64,000 bases of DNA, from NCBI GenBank assembly GCA_013399115.1, contig VXAA01004295.1, positions 337,830 to 401,829 on the forward strand, in the 5' to 3' direction. The stretch comes from Anseranas semipalmata. Its lineage: Eukaryota > Chordata > Aves > Anseriformes > Anseranatidae. Each line of letters opens with the position of its first letter. The stretch's first letter is position 1. Shown one piece after another: positions 11,646 to 25,750 of this stretch. Position numbers and translations under genes: made by a program. Under the pieces are notes generated by a model. That model had not been told where the DNA came from, searched no databases, and worked only from the letters and a program-made list of their open reading frames with translations.

Positions 11646-14600
11646 AAAGTCATGTTTTCTAACGCAATCAAGTCAAAGTGAACGCTGTGCCTTTCAAAAT
11701 TAAGATTTCTGGCAAGTTTTATGTAGGAAATTAAAAATACATTGCAAACAGCTCTTTTCCATTTTTTTAATTCCACTAATGCATCGTAAACCTCTGGAAA
11801 CAATTAAAGAAATCTCGATGAACACACTGCACACCAAAATAAATGCAACAGTTTTTCCCAAATGACAGGACTCATGCTCCTGGAAAATATTTTTCTGCCA
11901 AATCTGAAAGTACACTTGCACCTTTTAATTCAGTTTCATATTTCTGTGTACTTTACACACTAAGCCTTTCCACTTTTCCTTGGACTTTACATTACTGTTC
12001 AGAGAAGTGTGCTATCACTATATGAAACCAATTAGAGAAGCAGACAATCCGTGGCAGCAGAAATATGAAGTGACAATATGGACTTCTACCCAGCAGCACC
12101 ATTTCCCCTCCATCACAACACTGTTCCAACAAAATTTCCCAGAAAGTCAGACAAAGATGACTGCATAAATTCAAAATCAAATATTTTAATTACGATGTTA
12201 TATACATAACTCACAAAACAGCTAAATTTAAAAAATAGAACTTAAATTTCCACCTTTTTTATTTGTTTCCCAACATAAACATAGAAAGACTATACACAGC
12301 CTTACCACGCTTGAATACATTTGTGAAGTTCTGGGGAATTATATGAGCTTTGCTGAACGGTGTTTCTACTTAAAAAATATTTACACAATAGTATCAACAG
12401 TGCCTGAACTAACATACAACATGCTCAAATGAGCACAGAGCAACATGGAAATATATCTTCTGTATAATTAAAATGAGAATTGCCAAATGCAGTTCTCATT
12501 TATTTTAATTACATTAACTTGATGAGTTTAAGTGTCTAAGTTTTAAGTCAATCCTTGTTCTACTTCAGTTATAAATGTCAGCTAATGAGGGGGGGGTCTT
12601 GTCAAAACAAATTGTTCCTATTCATTAGTATGAAGGATTCGTCACAGTCCAACTTCAATTATCTTCAAACTAAGCCTCATCACATCTACTGGCAATCAAT
12701 TTATTTCTTGCCAGTAATGACAAATTCCCTCTGAATCAAACAAATAATAAGCTTGCCACATGCATGATATTTGCATATACTCCACATTCTGCACAAAAAG
12801 GAAGAAAAAAATATTTACAACATAATGTATCCCATTTAGTTGTCTGTTAACTTTTACATAAAATAGCACAGATTTTCTTTTTAAACTAAGGTAAAACAAA
12901 ACAACAGCTGCTAGAGCTTTTACCACCACTCTGAATATGACAGTTTTTTTTCCAGAAGATATAGGAGTCTCTGTGATTATCTAGGCTGTTTTATTTTCCA
13001 GTTTCTATTTAGAATTCCGAATCAAATTGCTCGCAGTTAAAACTAACTACATTGCAGATACCCTATTAAAACAAACAAACAAAAATACTATGCTCTACCG
13101 TATATGTAAAAAATAACCACTTAACATCCACAGAAAAAGACTTTAGTTGAAAAAATAAACAACAGAAAAAATGAGACTATAAACAATTATTTGGCTATCC
13201 TATACACATCAGGATAAAAGTGTACTTGGATAGTCCCAGTTTAACTTGGCAAGAGAAAATAGGTATTAATAATAATAGGTATTAAGTTTACAAATTGACA
13301 TCAATTTGAACATTACTACAGCACTCCACAGGACACTGCCCCATTATCCAAAAGAATACTATAAAAACATTAATCAAGGAGATGGCCAGCATCATACTGT
13401 GTGTTTACTGCTATAAATACAATAATTTACTTTCACATAAATATAAGGCATAATTTTTTTTAGCAGTCACCACTTTAAAAGTAACATTATCAGAGTTTCT
13501 GTTAGCAACACAATTAATAGTAGTCTAATGAGTAAGTCAGTTATCTCTTTAATTTTAAAAAGAAGCAAATATATATATAATTCCTGTAACATAAAAAGCT
13601 CAAGTGTACCTGAAACCTTCAGTCTATTAGATTTCCTATTCTGCTACTCTCATAACTGTGAAATGAACTGAAGTAAAATCTCTCAAATGCACACTTGCCA
13701 CTGTTGGGTTTGTTTCGTGTTCCTGCTGCAGTAACTGTAGCATTCAGATTTGGCAGGAGAAATACTGATGAGGAACAGAAATGGATCCTCAGTGATGGCA
13801 TATATTCAGATCTATCTCCTCTGGATACTTTGATTTGCTTTTAATCAAACAGTCTATAATCTCACAGCAAAATTCATCAGGACGCTCTGGGCTCCTCCCC
13901 TCCTCATGGATTTCTCAGTCCTCAGTGCAAACAACACCCAAGTCTTCCTGTCATTAGATGCACTGCGTGCATCTTCCAGCTTTTTGGCAACGTTAGCCCT
14001 TGTGCGCGGCCAGCAGCACCAACCAGGTGACACAGAGGTCACATCTGCTCCAGTGCTCGGTTAACGCCAAGCGAAGGTTTAACCCACCCTGGTTGCAGAA
14101 CGAGCATCTTCCAACAACCAAGTAATGTTCAAGTCCCAGATGTAAACTTCTCCATATAAAATACATGCGCACAGAATAGAAAGACCTGTAACTCACAAAT
14201 ACTAATTCAACATTAGGACGATTAGGGTATGCAATCCTCTGGCTGCTGCCGAGGACGATGAAATGGTAAGCCACCAATACCCACAGCCCAGCAACAGCTG
14301 CATCTGCAGTGCACCAGCTTCTCAAATCAGTCTTTCAGGACTGTGTGCAAGCTCTCAAGCCTCAAATCTCACTGCTGTGGATCAGCCTTCATCACCAAAA
14401 GATGCCAGTATAGCTAACACAATGATGATAATGTGACCTGGCAGCCCAAGAAAAGAATGGCCATCAGGAATAATGGCATGCAGTATGCCTGAATATATAA
14501 CTGCATAATTATTTAGGATAGCTGTTTACTTCTCACAAGCAAAAACATCGTAGAAGCCCTACTGCAATGTGGCGATGCACATGGACGGGCAAGCAAGGTG

Positions 14601-16019
14601 CCACGGGGCCAGCTGGGATGTGATCTGACAGCACATCAGCTGCTCCGCAGTAATCCCCATGCTCTTACTCTGGTGTAAACGGGGAAGAGCTACCCTTATT
14701 TCACTGATAAACAACAACATAGTTAACAACTTCTCCTAGAGGAAAGATGACACAGAATTGTAATCCCGAATCTCTCTCTTATCAGTGACCCTTTTTGGAA
14801 AGTGAAAAGAACACACGTTGTCTTTACTGTTTCAGCAATTTTTAAAAGGTTTCAGAACGGGTTTTTTTTAGAGGTTTTATAAAGGGTCAACTTGCTGATA
14901 TTCAAAGAAACTGGTATTTCACAATTAGGACCAGAAGTCAGCACTTTTTTTTTTTTAAAACCAAATATTATATACCCGCATAATTAATATAACAAGCATG
15001 CATGTACTAATTTCTACTAAAGACTGATTCAACGTTAAATATATTTTTATGTGAGCTTCTAATTGGATAGTATTCTTACAAAAAAAAAAATATAAACCCA
15101 AAAATTTCCACTACTAGTGCTCTAAATGACTATTTGTGTTTCAATTGTATGCTCAGAGCAAACTGCTGTCTCCAGAGAGATCCAAATTGCTGTAAGATTT
15201 GCTGCTCTTACTACAGAGGTTTTTGATTTCTCTCTTCTAAAAAGAAAAGCATTCAGTACTTTCAGGTATGATGGTCTGTGTTAGCATTTACATCATATTG
15301 TTTGCAACCCTTTTACTAAGATTGGATGAGAATAATATATATCATTTAGGGTCACTTTCACATCTATTACATGAAATAAAAAGAGCAATTTTTTCTGTCA
15401 TTATTTGCCTTTCTAACTGGAACACTAACCCTATACCCAATAGCTTAGATAAGAGATTCCCCTGCCTAAAGTACAGTTTCACTTCAATGTTATTCTAGCT
15501 TGCTTTGCAAAAGCACATTCTGGACCATTACTGCACTGCAAAACTATTATTTGGAAAAGGATACGCACACAAAAAACTCCACAATAAATCAACCTCATGA
15601 AAGCACTCGAGTGTACCCCATCTGTGTGAAAAAGCACTGTACTTTCCTTCCATATTTTTATCCTCCCCCTCAGGAGGACAATCCCCACTCAGACCCTTCT
15701 CTTTTATATATACTCGTTCCATCTGTGATTTAAACTGGTGAAATGCTAGTTCTGATCTGACAGCACTGCGTACTCACAGGGCATTATTATATTGGATGAT
15801 TTAATGTACCTGGATTAGAGCTTGCTCACATTCTACTGGCTTGGAGCAAAGTTACTAGCAGAGCCTCTGGGAACGTAACATCACCCGCTGTAATGGGGAC
15901 ACAGTTTGGAGCATGTGAGCTAAGTACTTCCATCAGCTGGACACATAGATGCCCACGCACCCAAGGGTCAATGTCACTGGAAAGCCACCCTCTATCAGGG
16001 TCACAGTGACTGGGACTGG

Positions 16020-17115
16020 AGAGAGGTGAGCACCACACACATCTCAAAGGAGGCCAGGGAAGAGCATTCAGGCCTTCCAGTCACTTCCACATCAGTCCCT
16101 GGGAAGTCATAGAACAAATCCTCCTTCAAGCCATTTGCAGGCACAAGCAGGACAAGAAGGTGACTAGGAACAGCCAACATGAACTTAGCATGAGCCTGAC
16201 CAACCCAACTGCTTTCTACAATGGGATGACGGGCTGTGTGGGTAATTGGAAAGCAGCACATACCGTGTACCTTGACTACAGGAAAGCCTTTCATGTCAAA
16301 TCCTATAGTATCCTTATAGTCAGATCAGACAGACATGGATCAGTGAACAATACAGTGAGTGGAAGACTGGCTAAATGGTTGGGTCAAAAGGTTATTACAA
16401 GTGGTATGAAGTCCAGCTGGCAAATAGTTACTAGTGGTTCTCCTCAGGGATGGACAGTGGGGCTAATACCATTTAACATCTTTATTAGCAGCCTGGGTAA
16501 AGGCATAAAGGCTGCTGACAGCTACCAACTCCAATATACTGGAAGGTGGGTTTCTATTCAGAGGAACCCAGCCGGGCTGTTAGGAACCTCATGAAGTTCA
16601 ACATAGGCCAACACAAATTCCTGCACTTGGGATAACTTAGCCCCATGCACCAGTAGAGGCCAGGGCTGACTGGCTAGAAGGCAACTTTGCAGAAAATGAC
16701 ACAGGGTCCTGGTGTACGATGAAGTGGAACATGAGCCAGCAGCGAGTCCTTGCCGCAAAAGTAGCCAACTGCATGTTGGGCTGTATGAGCAAGAGTGTAG
16801 CCAGCAAGCTGAGGGATGGAGTCTTCCCCTCACTTTTGCTCTTGTGAGAGTGTTGCTGGAGTACAACGTGCAGCTTCAGGCTCCCAGACAGACACTGATG
16901 TGATGGGGCGAGTCCAATGAAGGTCTACCAAGATGGTCAGAAGAGTGGAGAACAATATACAAGGAGATGATGCAAGAACTGCATTTGTTCAGCCTGAAGA
17001 TGACAACGCTAAGGGGACAGCTTGTTAATGCCTACAGCTACCTGATGGGACACTGTAAAGAATGTGAACCTGTTTGCAGTCACTGCTCAGATGTGTACAT
17101 CACCCTGGTACAAGA
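16020..17115 (+). mobile_element. Old CR1 LINE fragment
   Basis: Plus-strand CR1 ORF2 remnant with decayed coding frames. Recognisable pieces are VYLDYRKAFH (normally a YLDFSKAFD-like RT box), VTSGSPQGWTVGLIPFNIFI (the RT 'PQGSVLGPLLFNIF' box), and downstream text matching the later CR1 region (gtccttgccgcaaaagtagcc, 'gagtacaacgtgcagcttcag'). It lacks the 3' terminal octamer repeats, so both ends are truncated or too diverged. Boundaries are approximate. Lies in MON2 intron 1, opposite to the gene. Confidence 0.85.
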
Positions 17116-20100
17116 AGAGAAAGAAAGCGGGTAAAAATGAAAACAATAATTCTCCTTTCAAATCACTTCTAATTCTACAATTCCCACACAAGTTTCTCAC
17201 TCTATTTTTTGTGCCATAGAATCTTCGTAATCACGATAAAATAGTATTAATTGTCCTACAAACTGAAGATTGTATTTCAGTAAACCTCTTTCACTATAAC
17301 AAAACCTTCCATACAAAAGCAGCAGCAGCTACAGGTTTTCAACTTCTAATTTTGGAATTTGTGATTTATATGAATCATTAAACAGCCCTCATTTAAATAA
17401 ATAAAAATCAACAAACTATTAAACTTTCCATTTTAAAAGTTCATATCACCTTTATTTTGCATTTAAAGACAAGAAATTGCAAACAGATGGTCAGCCTCTA
17501 CTCATATGCAAAACAGTTTCTTTAACTGTTCACACTCAACCTGGAAACAAAATTGTTCTCGTTTATTCTACATCATGATCTACTAGTGCTCAATGAAGGA
17601 AATAATTAGTTTACATTTCCAGCCCCAAGAACAGGGACTATAGTTGAAGTTATCAAACTAATTCCTGCTAGACTTGACTCTACTCAAAGATGGTGCCATT
17701 CTCAATTACAGGAGATCCAATGCAAAGAAAAAAACAGGAGCACTAGTTGATTCTACTATACACCTTCTCAACCAATTCAAGATATATGATATTGCAGGTT
17801 TTTTTAATTTTAAAAAAATGTTCATTTCCAGCTTCAGTGCAACTATATTAGTTGCCCTGATGTTAGATGTGCTATTTCACGTGACTGGAGTCATTACTCC
17901 CCTGCTCCATTAATCTTCTGAACTTGTCAGCTTGCAGTATCAGCAGCCACTTCAGAATCCTGAAGGTTAATAATCAATAATGCCAGGAGAGGTGCCAGTG
18001 TTATCTATAATCGCTTCAGAGCTGATACCTCTGGAGGTAACTCACTTGACATGAACGTAGAGGTAAAGATAATGCAACGCAAACATTTTATATCAAGAGT
18101 TTTCATTTGACAATCGAAACACTACACCTCAGCTGGAAAACCATCACATATAAATCAATAGAACAAATCAGAATGAATAACATAGAACAATACATTACTG
18201 AACAGCAATGATGTAGACAGAAAAAAAAATTAACAGACTTGACACAGAAGAAACACAGTTAGGTAGCAACAAATTCTTAAGTTACACTTCTCTCCTGCAC
18301 AGTAATATAGAATCAGGATGTACCCTGTATTTAGTTTTGTATTATAAGTACAAATCATAGCAATATTATATCTATATAGAGCGTACAGACATCTTGACAG
18401 AGCCCACGGCAAGCATTCATGCATTTCTGAGTGATCCATCAAGTACAACACAAATGACTATAAATCGCTGAAACAGAGCACTTGAATTTTCATGATACAC
18501 TTTTGTCACAACAATCATCAGTACATAAAAACCTGTTTCAGAGCTTTAGGAGTTTGAACCTGAAGTTCAAACTAAGCTTGTCGATCAGAACAGGCTGGAC
18601 TGGGAAACTCCCGAGGCATTGCCACAAATACTACGTTCAGTCACCTAGTCAGAGACTGTAAGCCTATGACAGCAATGACTCTTTGCCTGGCACCTGGTGA
18701 AAGGAAACAACATTCAACATTTTGGGCACTAGCTGAGAACTCAAGTCACCAGGAATTTCAAATTTCTGCTACAGGTTTCCTGTCTAATCTTCAGGAAGCC
18801 ATGGGAGGTAGACAGGGATTCAATCAGAGATCAATACGCACAAATTTAAGCATCTAGACTTCCACTGCACTGGAGATAGCTGAAGGAGAGACTTTAAGAA
18901 TTAAGGAGCGTTCAGCTGAGACTAATTCAGCTGACCCACTGAGGGGCTCTATGCAGTCGTCATCTAAGCTTAGACCTCCGTATCTGAGACAACTACATGC
19001 AGATAGAAGACTCATGCTCTTCTAGACTAGCTGCTGGAAGCCAAGCAAGAAACATTAACGTATCATGTCGCAAAGATACATGAACGTGTTGGCGACAGAC
19101 TAAATCAGTCCCCTGGCTATCCGCTCCATTGACCGTATCTCCGTAACAAAGAGAGCCTGCGTGGCCGATGAAGGGCACTTAGACACCCACAGTTATGCAC
19201 CTTAATCTTGCACTGAAGGCTACCTTGAAATGTTCACAGATAGCCTGAGGTACAGGAAATACTGTTCATTTATTCATTCAGTAAATTGTAAGGTATGATA
19301 TGACGGGGAAAACAGGTCTATAATCATAATGCCAGCCATTCTTGAAAACATATTTCTTATCAAAGACTAAAATGATGATATGAAACATAGAATTTTTAAG
19401 TCTTGAAAGTTAGAACACATTTGAATAGATGGCAGTCCCCTAGAAACATAGCAGCACGCTTTAAAAAATAATTTTGAAAAAGTATTACTGTATATAGATC
19501 AATATTGAACAAAAAACATTGCAAAATTAATGGATCCCAAACATGAAGCTAACAGACATGGCAATTGGTAAAGGTTAGGAATTAGAGAGGAGCTGTAGGA
19601 AATATCAGCGTTCACCTGTTTCAAGTTATCAGCTCAGCTACTGGCTGGCAAACAAGAATGCCACAGAATAATTTCCAGTCACATGCACAAGACACACGCT
19701 TCAGTGCAAGCTACCTAATGTTGACAATATGCATTTGACAAATCACTTTCTCTACTTCAAAAGAATCTTCAAAATATTAGATAAGCGAATACCCATTAAA
19801 GCAAACAAAGAACTCTATAGAGTGTTTACATCCTTCTGAACTAATACTGTGAAGACCTGAAAATTAACCAACCTGGAAGGCTCGGTGTAGCATAGGTTTC
19901 CTGTAGACTATAGCTTCAGAATTATTTAATTCATTTTAATAGAAAAATAAAGCACAAAACCCAAAAACTTCATTACTCCTGCAGGAAATGGTCCATGTAC
20001 AAAGGTTTGTTCTTCGCCAAGTCCATTTGGCTCTTGCCTTTTTACTACAAGACCAGCATAACACAGAGCTCTCAGAAGCCCATCAGTGCCAGTAGTACGT

Positions 20101-23100
20101 CAAGTGACTCCAATAACCAAATCACAAGGCATTTCAGCATGTCGTTTTCTTCCTTAGCCTCCTCTGATTTGTGTAGTGCACTATATTCAACAAACTTTCT
20201 GAAATATTGTTACTGTTACAGTAACAATACAATTACTGCTCAGCTAGCCCACATCACTTCCACTGCAATTAACAATTGTAACAAATGTTTGCTTTATCCA
20301 GAAGCCACTCAAATCCGGATTTTTAAATTTTTACTCAAAGAACTTAATAAGGCTGCTTGTGTGCAAGTAAATTTACTTATAAAAGAAGGAAAATAAAATT
20401 GCAAAATTAGATTCTATTATTTTTCCTAGATACAGCAGATCTACTTACAATACTGTTTCAAAAATATTTCAGTATGCCGAAGGTGTACACAACTCAATAA
20501 ATAGTTAAACAAATGCAATTCTGCTCCATTTCAAACACAGGTCTGGGAGAGAAACAGTACAGAGAGGATATCGAAAGCTACCTTTCAGGAGTCTCTAGGG
20601 AGCACTTCAACTGACCAAAGTACTCAAATTTTTTTTTTAGAAGAGCAAAGCACTGCTCTTCTAAATAGCCACATGAGGCTGTGGGGAGTTGAACACCATT
20701 TCTTTTCCAGACCTACCACTCCCAATTACTCCAGCAGCAACCTCCCTAAAGCACACAGACACTACGTGCAATCCCCGCCACGACTGCCAAGCAGGCAGCA
20801 CGCTGCTGTCCCAGCCCGCTCCACGCCACGCCAGGCTGCTCCTGCTCTCCCCAGCTCCGCCTGCTCACTCCCTTCCCCCTTCTGCCACACAAGCGTCTCC
20901 ATAACTGTGCACAGCTGGGCCAGAAATCTTTTTCTTTTTTTAAAAAAAAAGGCTCGGTTCACTTTTACAGCTACTAAACAAGCACACCAACCCATGCCAA
21001 CCTGGAGACTACAGGCCTACTTAGAAAGCTGCATGGTTGGACTGGATCTGTGTAAACAAGGAGCTGTATACGACTGAAGCAAATCTGGACTTCAGACCAA
21101 GTAGAACTTTTTTGGTATGCTTATTTTCCCCCTTTCAGCTCATTTACTTCTGCTAAGTATAAATATTTCTCCTCGTATTTCTAAGGTTGAAACCACCTAC
21201 CCAACTCCGATGTAACTTACTGAAGAGTATTTTCATCCAGTAATACAAAACAGTAGGATACCTTTTTAGCCCACTAAACTAATTTCAATTTTGTGACAAG
21301 ACAAAATTCTTACTCCAGTTCACTGGGTTAAAAAGATTTGTTTTAATTAAGGGTTTGTTGCTTAAAAATGAGGCATGAAGCACTTCCACTAAATCATTAA
21401 GGACGACGGCACAAACCCGGACAGGCAGCGCGTTGCCAGCTTCCCACATGCCCAGCACAGGGCACTGAAGCTTCGGTCACTAGCGGGTTAGGACAGCCTA
21501 ACACCCACAGCTCACACCTGCACCCACAGCTCACTCCAGAGCCAGAAGTTAGGCACTGCAATGCCCTAACACAGAGCAAAGCTCAGAGCCCAGCATATTA
21601 AAAACAAGAGAATAACGGCCAAGCAACTCTGTTTTCTAGGAGAAATGTCAGAGTACTTACGATAACACGAGCACGACTGGTGCTGGTACTAAAGACTGCT
21701 TCATCCTCTGTAATTTCAAACTCCAAGCATACTGTTTAATTCACACTTGCCCTGATCGCTCCTATCGCATCCCGAGCTGGTGCCTACTTCTACAACCGGG
21801 AAATGGAAATAAATTGTGAAAATAAGAATACATTTTTTCCCAGCAGTGTCGTTACTTGTACATCTGCCAATATAAGCAGATTTGGCACGTGACGGACATA
21901 ACCACCAAATCACTCTTTGGTCACAGTGTATAGCTTTCATGCTTAGTCTACTTCTGTAGTCAGTGCTAATCTGAGGAAGTACCATGCAGGATTTTATGCA
22001 CCTATCAAGCTGAAACAGATGAGAACACCTAGCAACAAGTAGGGGTGGGTCCGAAATCAAGCAGCAATTGGTATTTGGCGCACTCCTAAGACAAAGCAAG
22101 ACCAGCCCATTAGTTAATCCCCAAATATTGCCAGCAAGACAATTTCAAACCCAGGGCTTCTTCCTGGAGCTGCCACTTTACAACGCAGTAAGTGACATCA
22201 CCTAGGAAAACAAACTGTTCTGCTCACGTGTATGGTTCGTCATACAGGGTAAAGATGAGGTGTGGATTGTTTGGGGGCTGAAAATACATTCCGTTATTTC
22301 TTAGTTAAAAAGAAAGTGTTAACTAGGGGGAAAGAAGTTTGCCACGTAATTGTGTCTTAAGTTTAACACTGAGAGGAAAAAAAAAAAATCAATAAATTCA
22401 AGGTTTCTTAATGGATTATCAAAGTGTCAGCAGCAACCTCAGAATCTACTGTTAGGTGACCAGACTTACAACTACATGATTTCCACAGAAATACAACCTA
22501 CTCACAAAAAAACCCACAACTTTACAGACTCAGAAGTAATTGAAAAATATGAGATGAAAATGCTTAAAAACAGTGAAGTGCTTAACAGAACAGTGCTTAA
22601 AACAGTGAAGAGTTCAAGTTCCATTTCCAGCAATGGCGTAAGACCCTACTCCAGGCTCCTAACAGACAATCAGGTCTAAATCCCACAGGCTTCAGTGGGC
22701 AGCCAGCTGTCCCACGTCTGCTGGCACCCCCAAAACCTGATAAAGCTCCTCAGCTGTGTCATCTACCTGCCTGGTCAAAGATCCATTTAATACTGCTTTG
22801 GTCTCTTTGTACCTAATAAATATGGCATTAGTTCTTAATGACATATGCATTAGAAGCACCATTAAAAAGTGAAAACTAAAACCCTATTTAATTAAACAGA
22901 CACTGCTTTTCTGATTGTACCGCATTCCAAGTCCTTACGGTATTGATCATAAAAAGGATTTGTTCAAACAAATCATTTGAGCAACAAGTAGAATTGAGAA
23001 CGATATTACTATTTTTAACAGCAGCAATATTGTCAGCTAAATTCATTTTACAGAATTTTAACAATGTTAATAAAAAACAAAGTAGGCATATGTGATTTTA

Positions 23101-24938
23101 AAAAGGGGTGACAATAACAAATAGCCGAGAGCAAAGTTTTAGATTCCCTCAGAAACTGAAAGGATTATTAGAAGCAGTTTACCTGCATAAAGTAGCTATC
23201 AAATCTAACTAACAGCTACAGCAGAGCTCAAACCCATTGAAAAATTCCTAGTCCAAAATTAAGTTACGACAGTATGACAACTTTACAAAGCTACACAGAA
23301 GCATACATATTAGCTGCAAGGTAAGCTCATAAACTACACTGGAGGTGGTGGTGATGAGAACAGTCTAGTTACACTGAAAGTATAAGCTGAGATTGTAAGC
23401 AGTAGAAATTTACTTTAAAAAGCCTACATTTAAACGCAGTTCAAAAAGCTGGTGCTGTTCCGAATCAGTTGGAAGAACATGCCATTCCTCTGATGGCTCT
23501 AGCCAAAGCCAATCATGATTAGAACACATGCATGTAATTAAAACACCTGTCCAGCAGTCGCTATTTGAGAGAAAAGGATACTCACTTCCTTTAGAACCAG
23601 GGGAGGCTTCCAGAAGCAAGGAAGTTCGGTCGCTTCCTGCAACTGTTACCGCACGTCCCGCTGCAGGAACCGCTGCTCACCCCAGACCTCTCTAAGAGGC
23701 CACAGCTCGCAGCAGGAGACATTCCACCTCTTTGCAAACACCTTTCAGTACGAGTCCATAAACAGAACCCACCCAAACTCCAGACAACTGAGCAGCTTCA
23801 TTCAAAACACTTCATGAACAAAGTAAGCTCTACAGATTTCTGTCGAGATGTAAAGGGAACACAGAAGTCACACTTGCACAAGAACACGATAAACGTGCTA
23901 AGCACAAACCAAGAACTGCACGTGCAGTGGCTATTCTAACCTTCGGTGTGGCAAGCACAATGAAGCACTATTAAAAACACCAACTTAAGAATTACCTTGC
24001 CCACCCCCGTTGTAGATCCTGAAGACAGTAAATATTATCATGGTGGGGAAACTTGTTCAGACTCTAAACAACTTATTTGCAGTCACACAGCAGCACACAT
24101 GAGAACGCAGAAGCGGCACCCCAACCGCCCCCGAAATACACACGGATTTCTGTTCAACTGACCGCAACTTTTTCTTGTTTTTGTATGACAACACACTAGT
24201 TCTCGAAACATACTGGCATGCCTCTGCCACCTCTAATCACAGGCATCATGCTCTGCTACAGTGCGTGCCTCCGCGCCTTTCACAACAAGCACAGTCACTT
24301 ACGTTTCAATTCATCTGTTCAAGTGTGTAATATTCGATAGGACATTAAATATGCTATCACCTCATTGGAACTAACGTCTGATTACATACATAATTACTTC
24401 TTCCAAACTGGCAGAGTTTTTTACATATTTTCCCAGTTACCTTTCTGGTTCTGCTGTTTAATCCGAGTTAATACATCAGTAGCTTTCCTTCCACTGCTGT
24501 GTAGAAAAAATGTTTTTCAAAATGACAAGTGACCAACTACGGATCGGGAAAAAGTTGCACCGACTGCGTGAACGCACCAGAGAAACACACGGTTAAGATG
24601 TATGCTTTAACTGAAGGGAAACTGGAATTTTTCTCTCCAGTTTAAAGTAACCCTACTCATTAAGATTACCGAACTCAGGATGCACGTAGAGCAAACCGAG
24701 ATGTGAAAAAAGTAACCACGCAATCCTACTGCCATAAGTTTACAGAAGGCAGCAAGCTGAACGTCTGTCTCCCAGGCTTCCCCGGCCGCAGCTGCACCAC
24801 CAGCAACAGACGGAACCCCCAAATCCCCGAGCACGCCCGCGACCACCAGCATCCCCCCACCTTAACGCCGGGGCACGCAGACGTGCAGGAGCGAAAAGCA
24901 CCCGGTGCCGCCCCCCGGGCCGGGGGCACCGGGCCGGA

Positions 24939-24968
24939 GGGACCCCCCGGGACCCCCCGGGACCCCCC
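24939..24968. repeat. 10-bp GC tandem repeat at gap edge
   Basis: Three near-perfect copies of a gaccccccgg decamer directly left of the assembly gap. C-runs of six on this strand give G-runs on the other, which favours G-quadruplex formation and may explain the sequencing failure. Confidence 0.8.
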
Positions 24969-24984
24969 GCCCGCAGCAGCCCAG

Positions 24985-25750
24985 NNNNNNNNNNNNNNNN
25001 NNNNNNNNNNNNNNNNNNNNNNNNNNNNNNNNNNNNNNNNNNNNNNNNNNNNNNNNNNNNNNNNNNNNNNNNNNNNNNNNNNNNNNNNNNNNNNNNNNNN
25101 NNNNNNNNNNNNNNNNNNNNNNNNNNNNNNNNNNNNNNNNNNNNNNNNNNNNNNNNNNNNNNNNNNNNNNNNNNNNNNNNNNNNNNNNNNNNNNNNNNNN
25201 NNNNNNNNNNNNNNNNNNNNNNNNNNNNNNNNNNNNNNNNNNNNNNNNNNNNNNNNNNNNNNNNNNNNNNNNNNNNNNNNNNNNNNNNNNNNNNNNNNNN
25301 NNNNNNNNNNNNNNNNNNNNNNNNNNNNNNNNNNNNNNNNNNNNNNNNNNNNNNNNNNNNNNNNNNNNNNNNNNNNNNNNNNNNNNNNNNNNNNNNNNNN
25401 NNNNNNNNNNNNNNNNNNNNNNNNNNNNNNNNNNNNNNNNNNNNNNNNNNNNNNNNNNNNNNNNNNNNNNNNNNNNNNNNNNNNNNNNNNNNNNNNNNNN
25501 NNNNNNNNNNNNNNNNNNNNNNNNNNNNNNNNNNNNNNNNNNNNNNNNNNNNNNNNNNNNNNNNNNNNNNNNNNNNNNNNNNNNNNNNNNNNNNNNNNNN
25601 NNNNNNNNNNNNNNNNNNNNNNNNNNNNNNNNNNNNNNNNNNNNNNNNNNNNNNNNNNNNNNNNNNNNNNNNNNNNNNNNNNNNNNNNNNNNNNNNNNNN
25701 NNNNNNNNNNNNNNNNNNNNNNNNNNNNNNNNNNNNNNNNNNNNNNNNNN
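24985..25750. other. Assembly gap (766 N)
   Basis: Run of N within the GC-rich promoter region. It probably hides MON2 exon 1 and its transcription start. Long 'ORFs' crossing the gap are artefacts. Confidence 0.99.

Larger units (their letters stand above)
1..24984 (-). other. MON2: MON2 gene, 5' part (exons 2-7 placed)
   Basis: Gene-level entry. MON2 is a large HEAT-repeat scaffold related to the BIG/GBF Arf-GEFs but lacking a Sec7 domain. It acts at the trans-Golgi and endosomes with DOPEY proteins and ATP9A in retrograde sorting (family knowledge). Six exons on the minus strand, each with AG acceptor and GT donor, join in one open frame covering about residues 38-263 of the roughly 1,700-residue protein, that is, the N-terminal DCB region and the start of the next helical region. 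Intron phases all agree. Exon 1 (about residues 1-37) is not visible in the sequenced bases and is inferred to lie in the gap at 24985-25750. The gene continues off the left edge. The neighbour upstream is USP15 in the same orientation, as in human. Confidence 0.93.
10753..24984 (-). other. MON2: MON2 intron 1
   Basis: Long first intron of at least 14 kb. It contains a CpG-rich block (11380-11645), a degraded CR1 copy (about 16020-17115), a weak candidate exon (21661-21707, see findings) and GC-rich flank approaching the gap at 24985. Everything else is AT-rich with short ORFs that match nothing I recognise. Confidence 0.65.

Noticed and set aside
11282..11803. 173-codon minus-strand ORF (and a 122-codon plus-strand ORF) in MON2 intron 1
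   Set aside because: Openness comes from GC-rich sequence poor in stop codons; composition is Pro/Arg/Gly/Ala-rich, both strands are open, and no domain is recognisable.
13993..14325. 110-codon minus-strand ORF in MON2 intron 1
   Set aside because: No motif, no splice context, composition like its surroundings; ORFs of this length are expected by chance in 64 kb.
16160..16594. 144-codon plus-strand ORF in MON2 intron 1
   Set aside because: It is a decayed CR1 RT segment, not a host gene.
20673..21077. 134-codon plus-strand ORF in MON2 intron 1
   Set aside because: Ser/Pro/His-rich translation of a locally GC-richer stretch; nothing recognisable and no codon-bias support.
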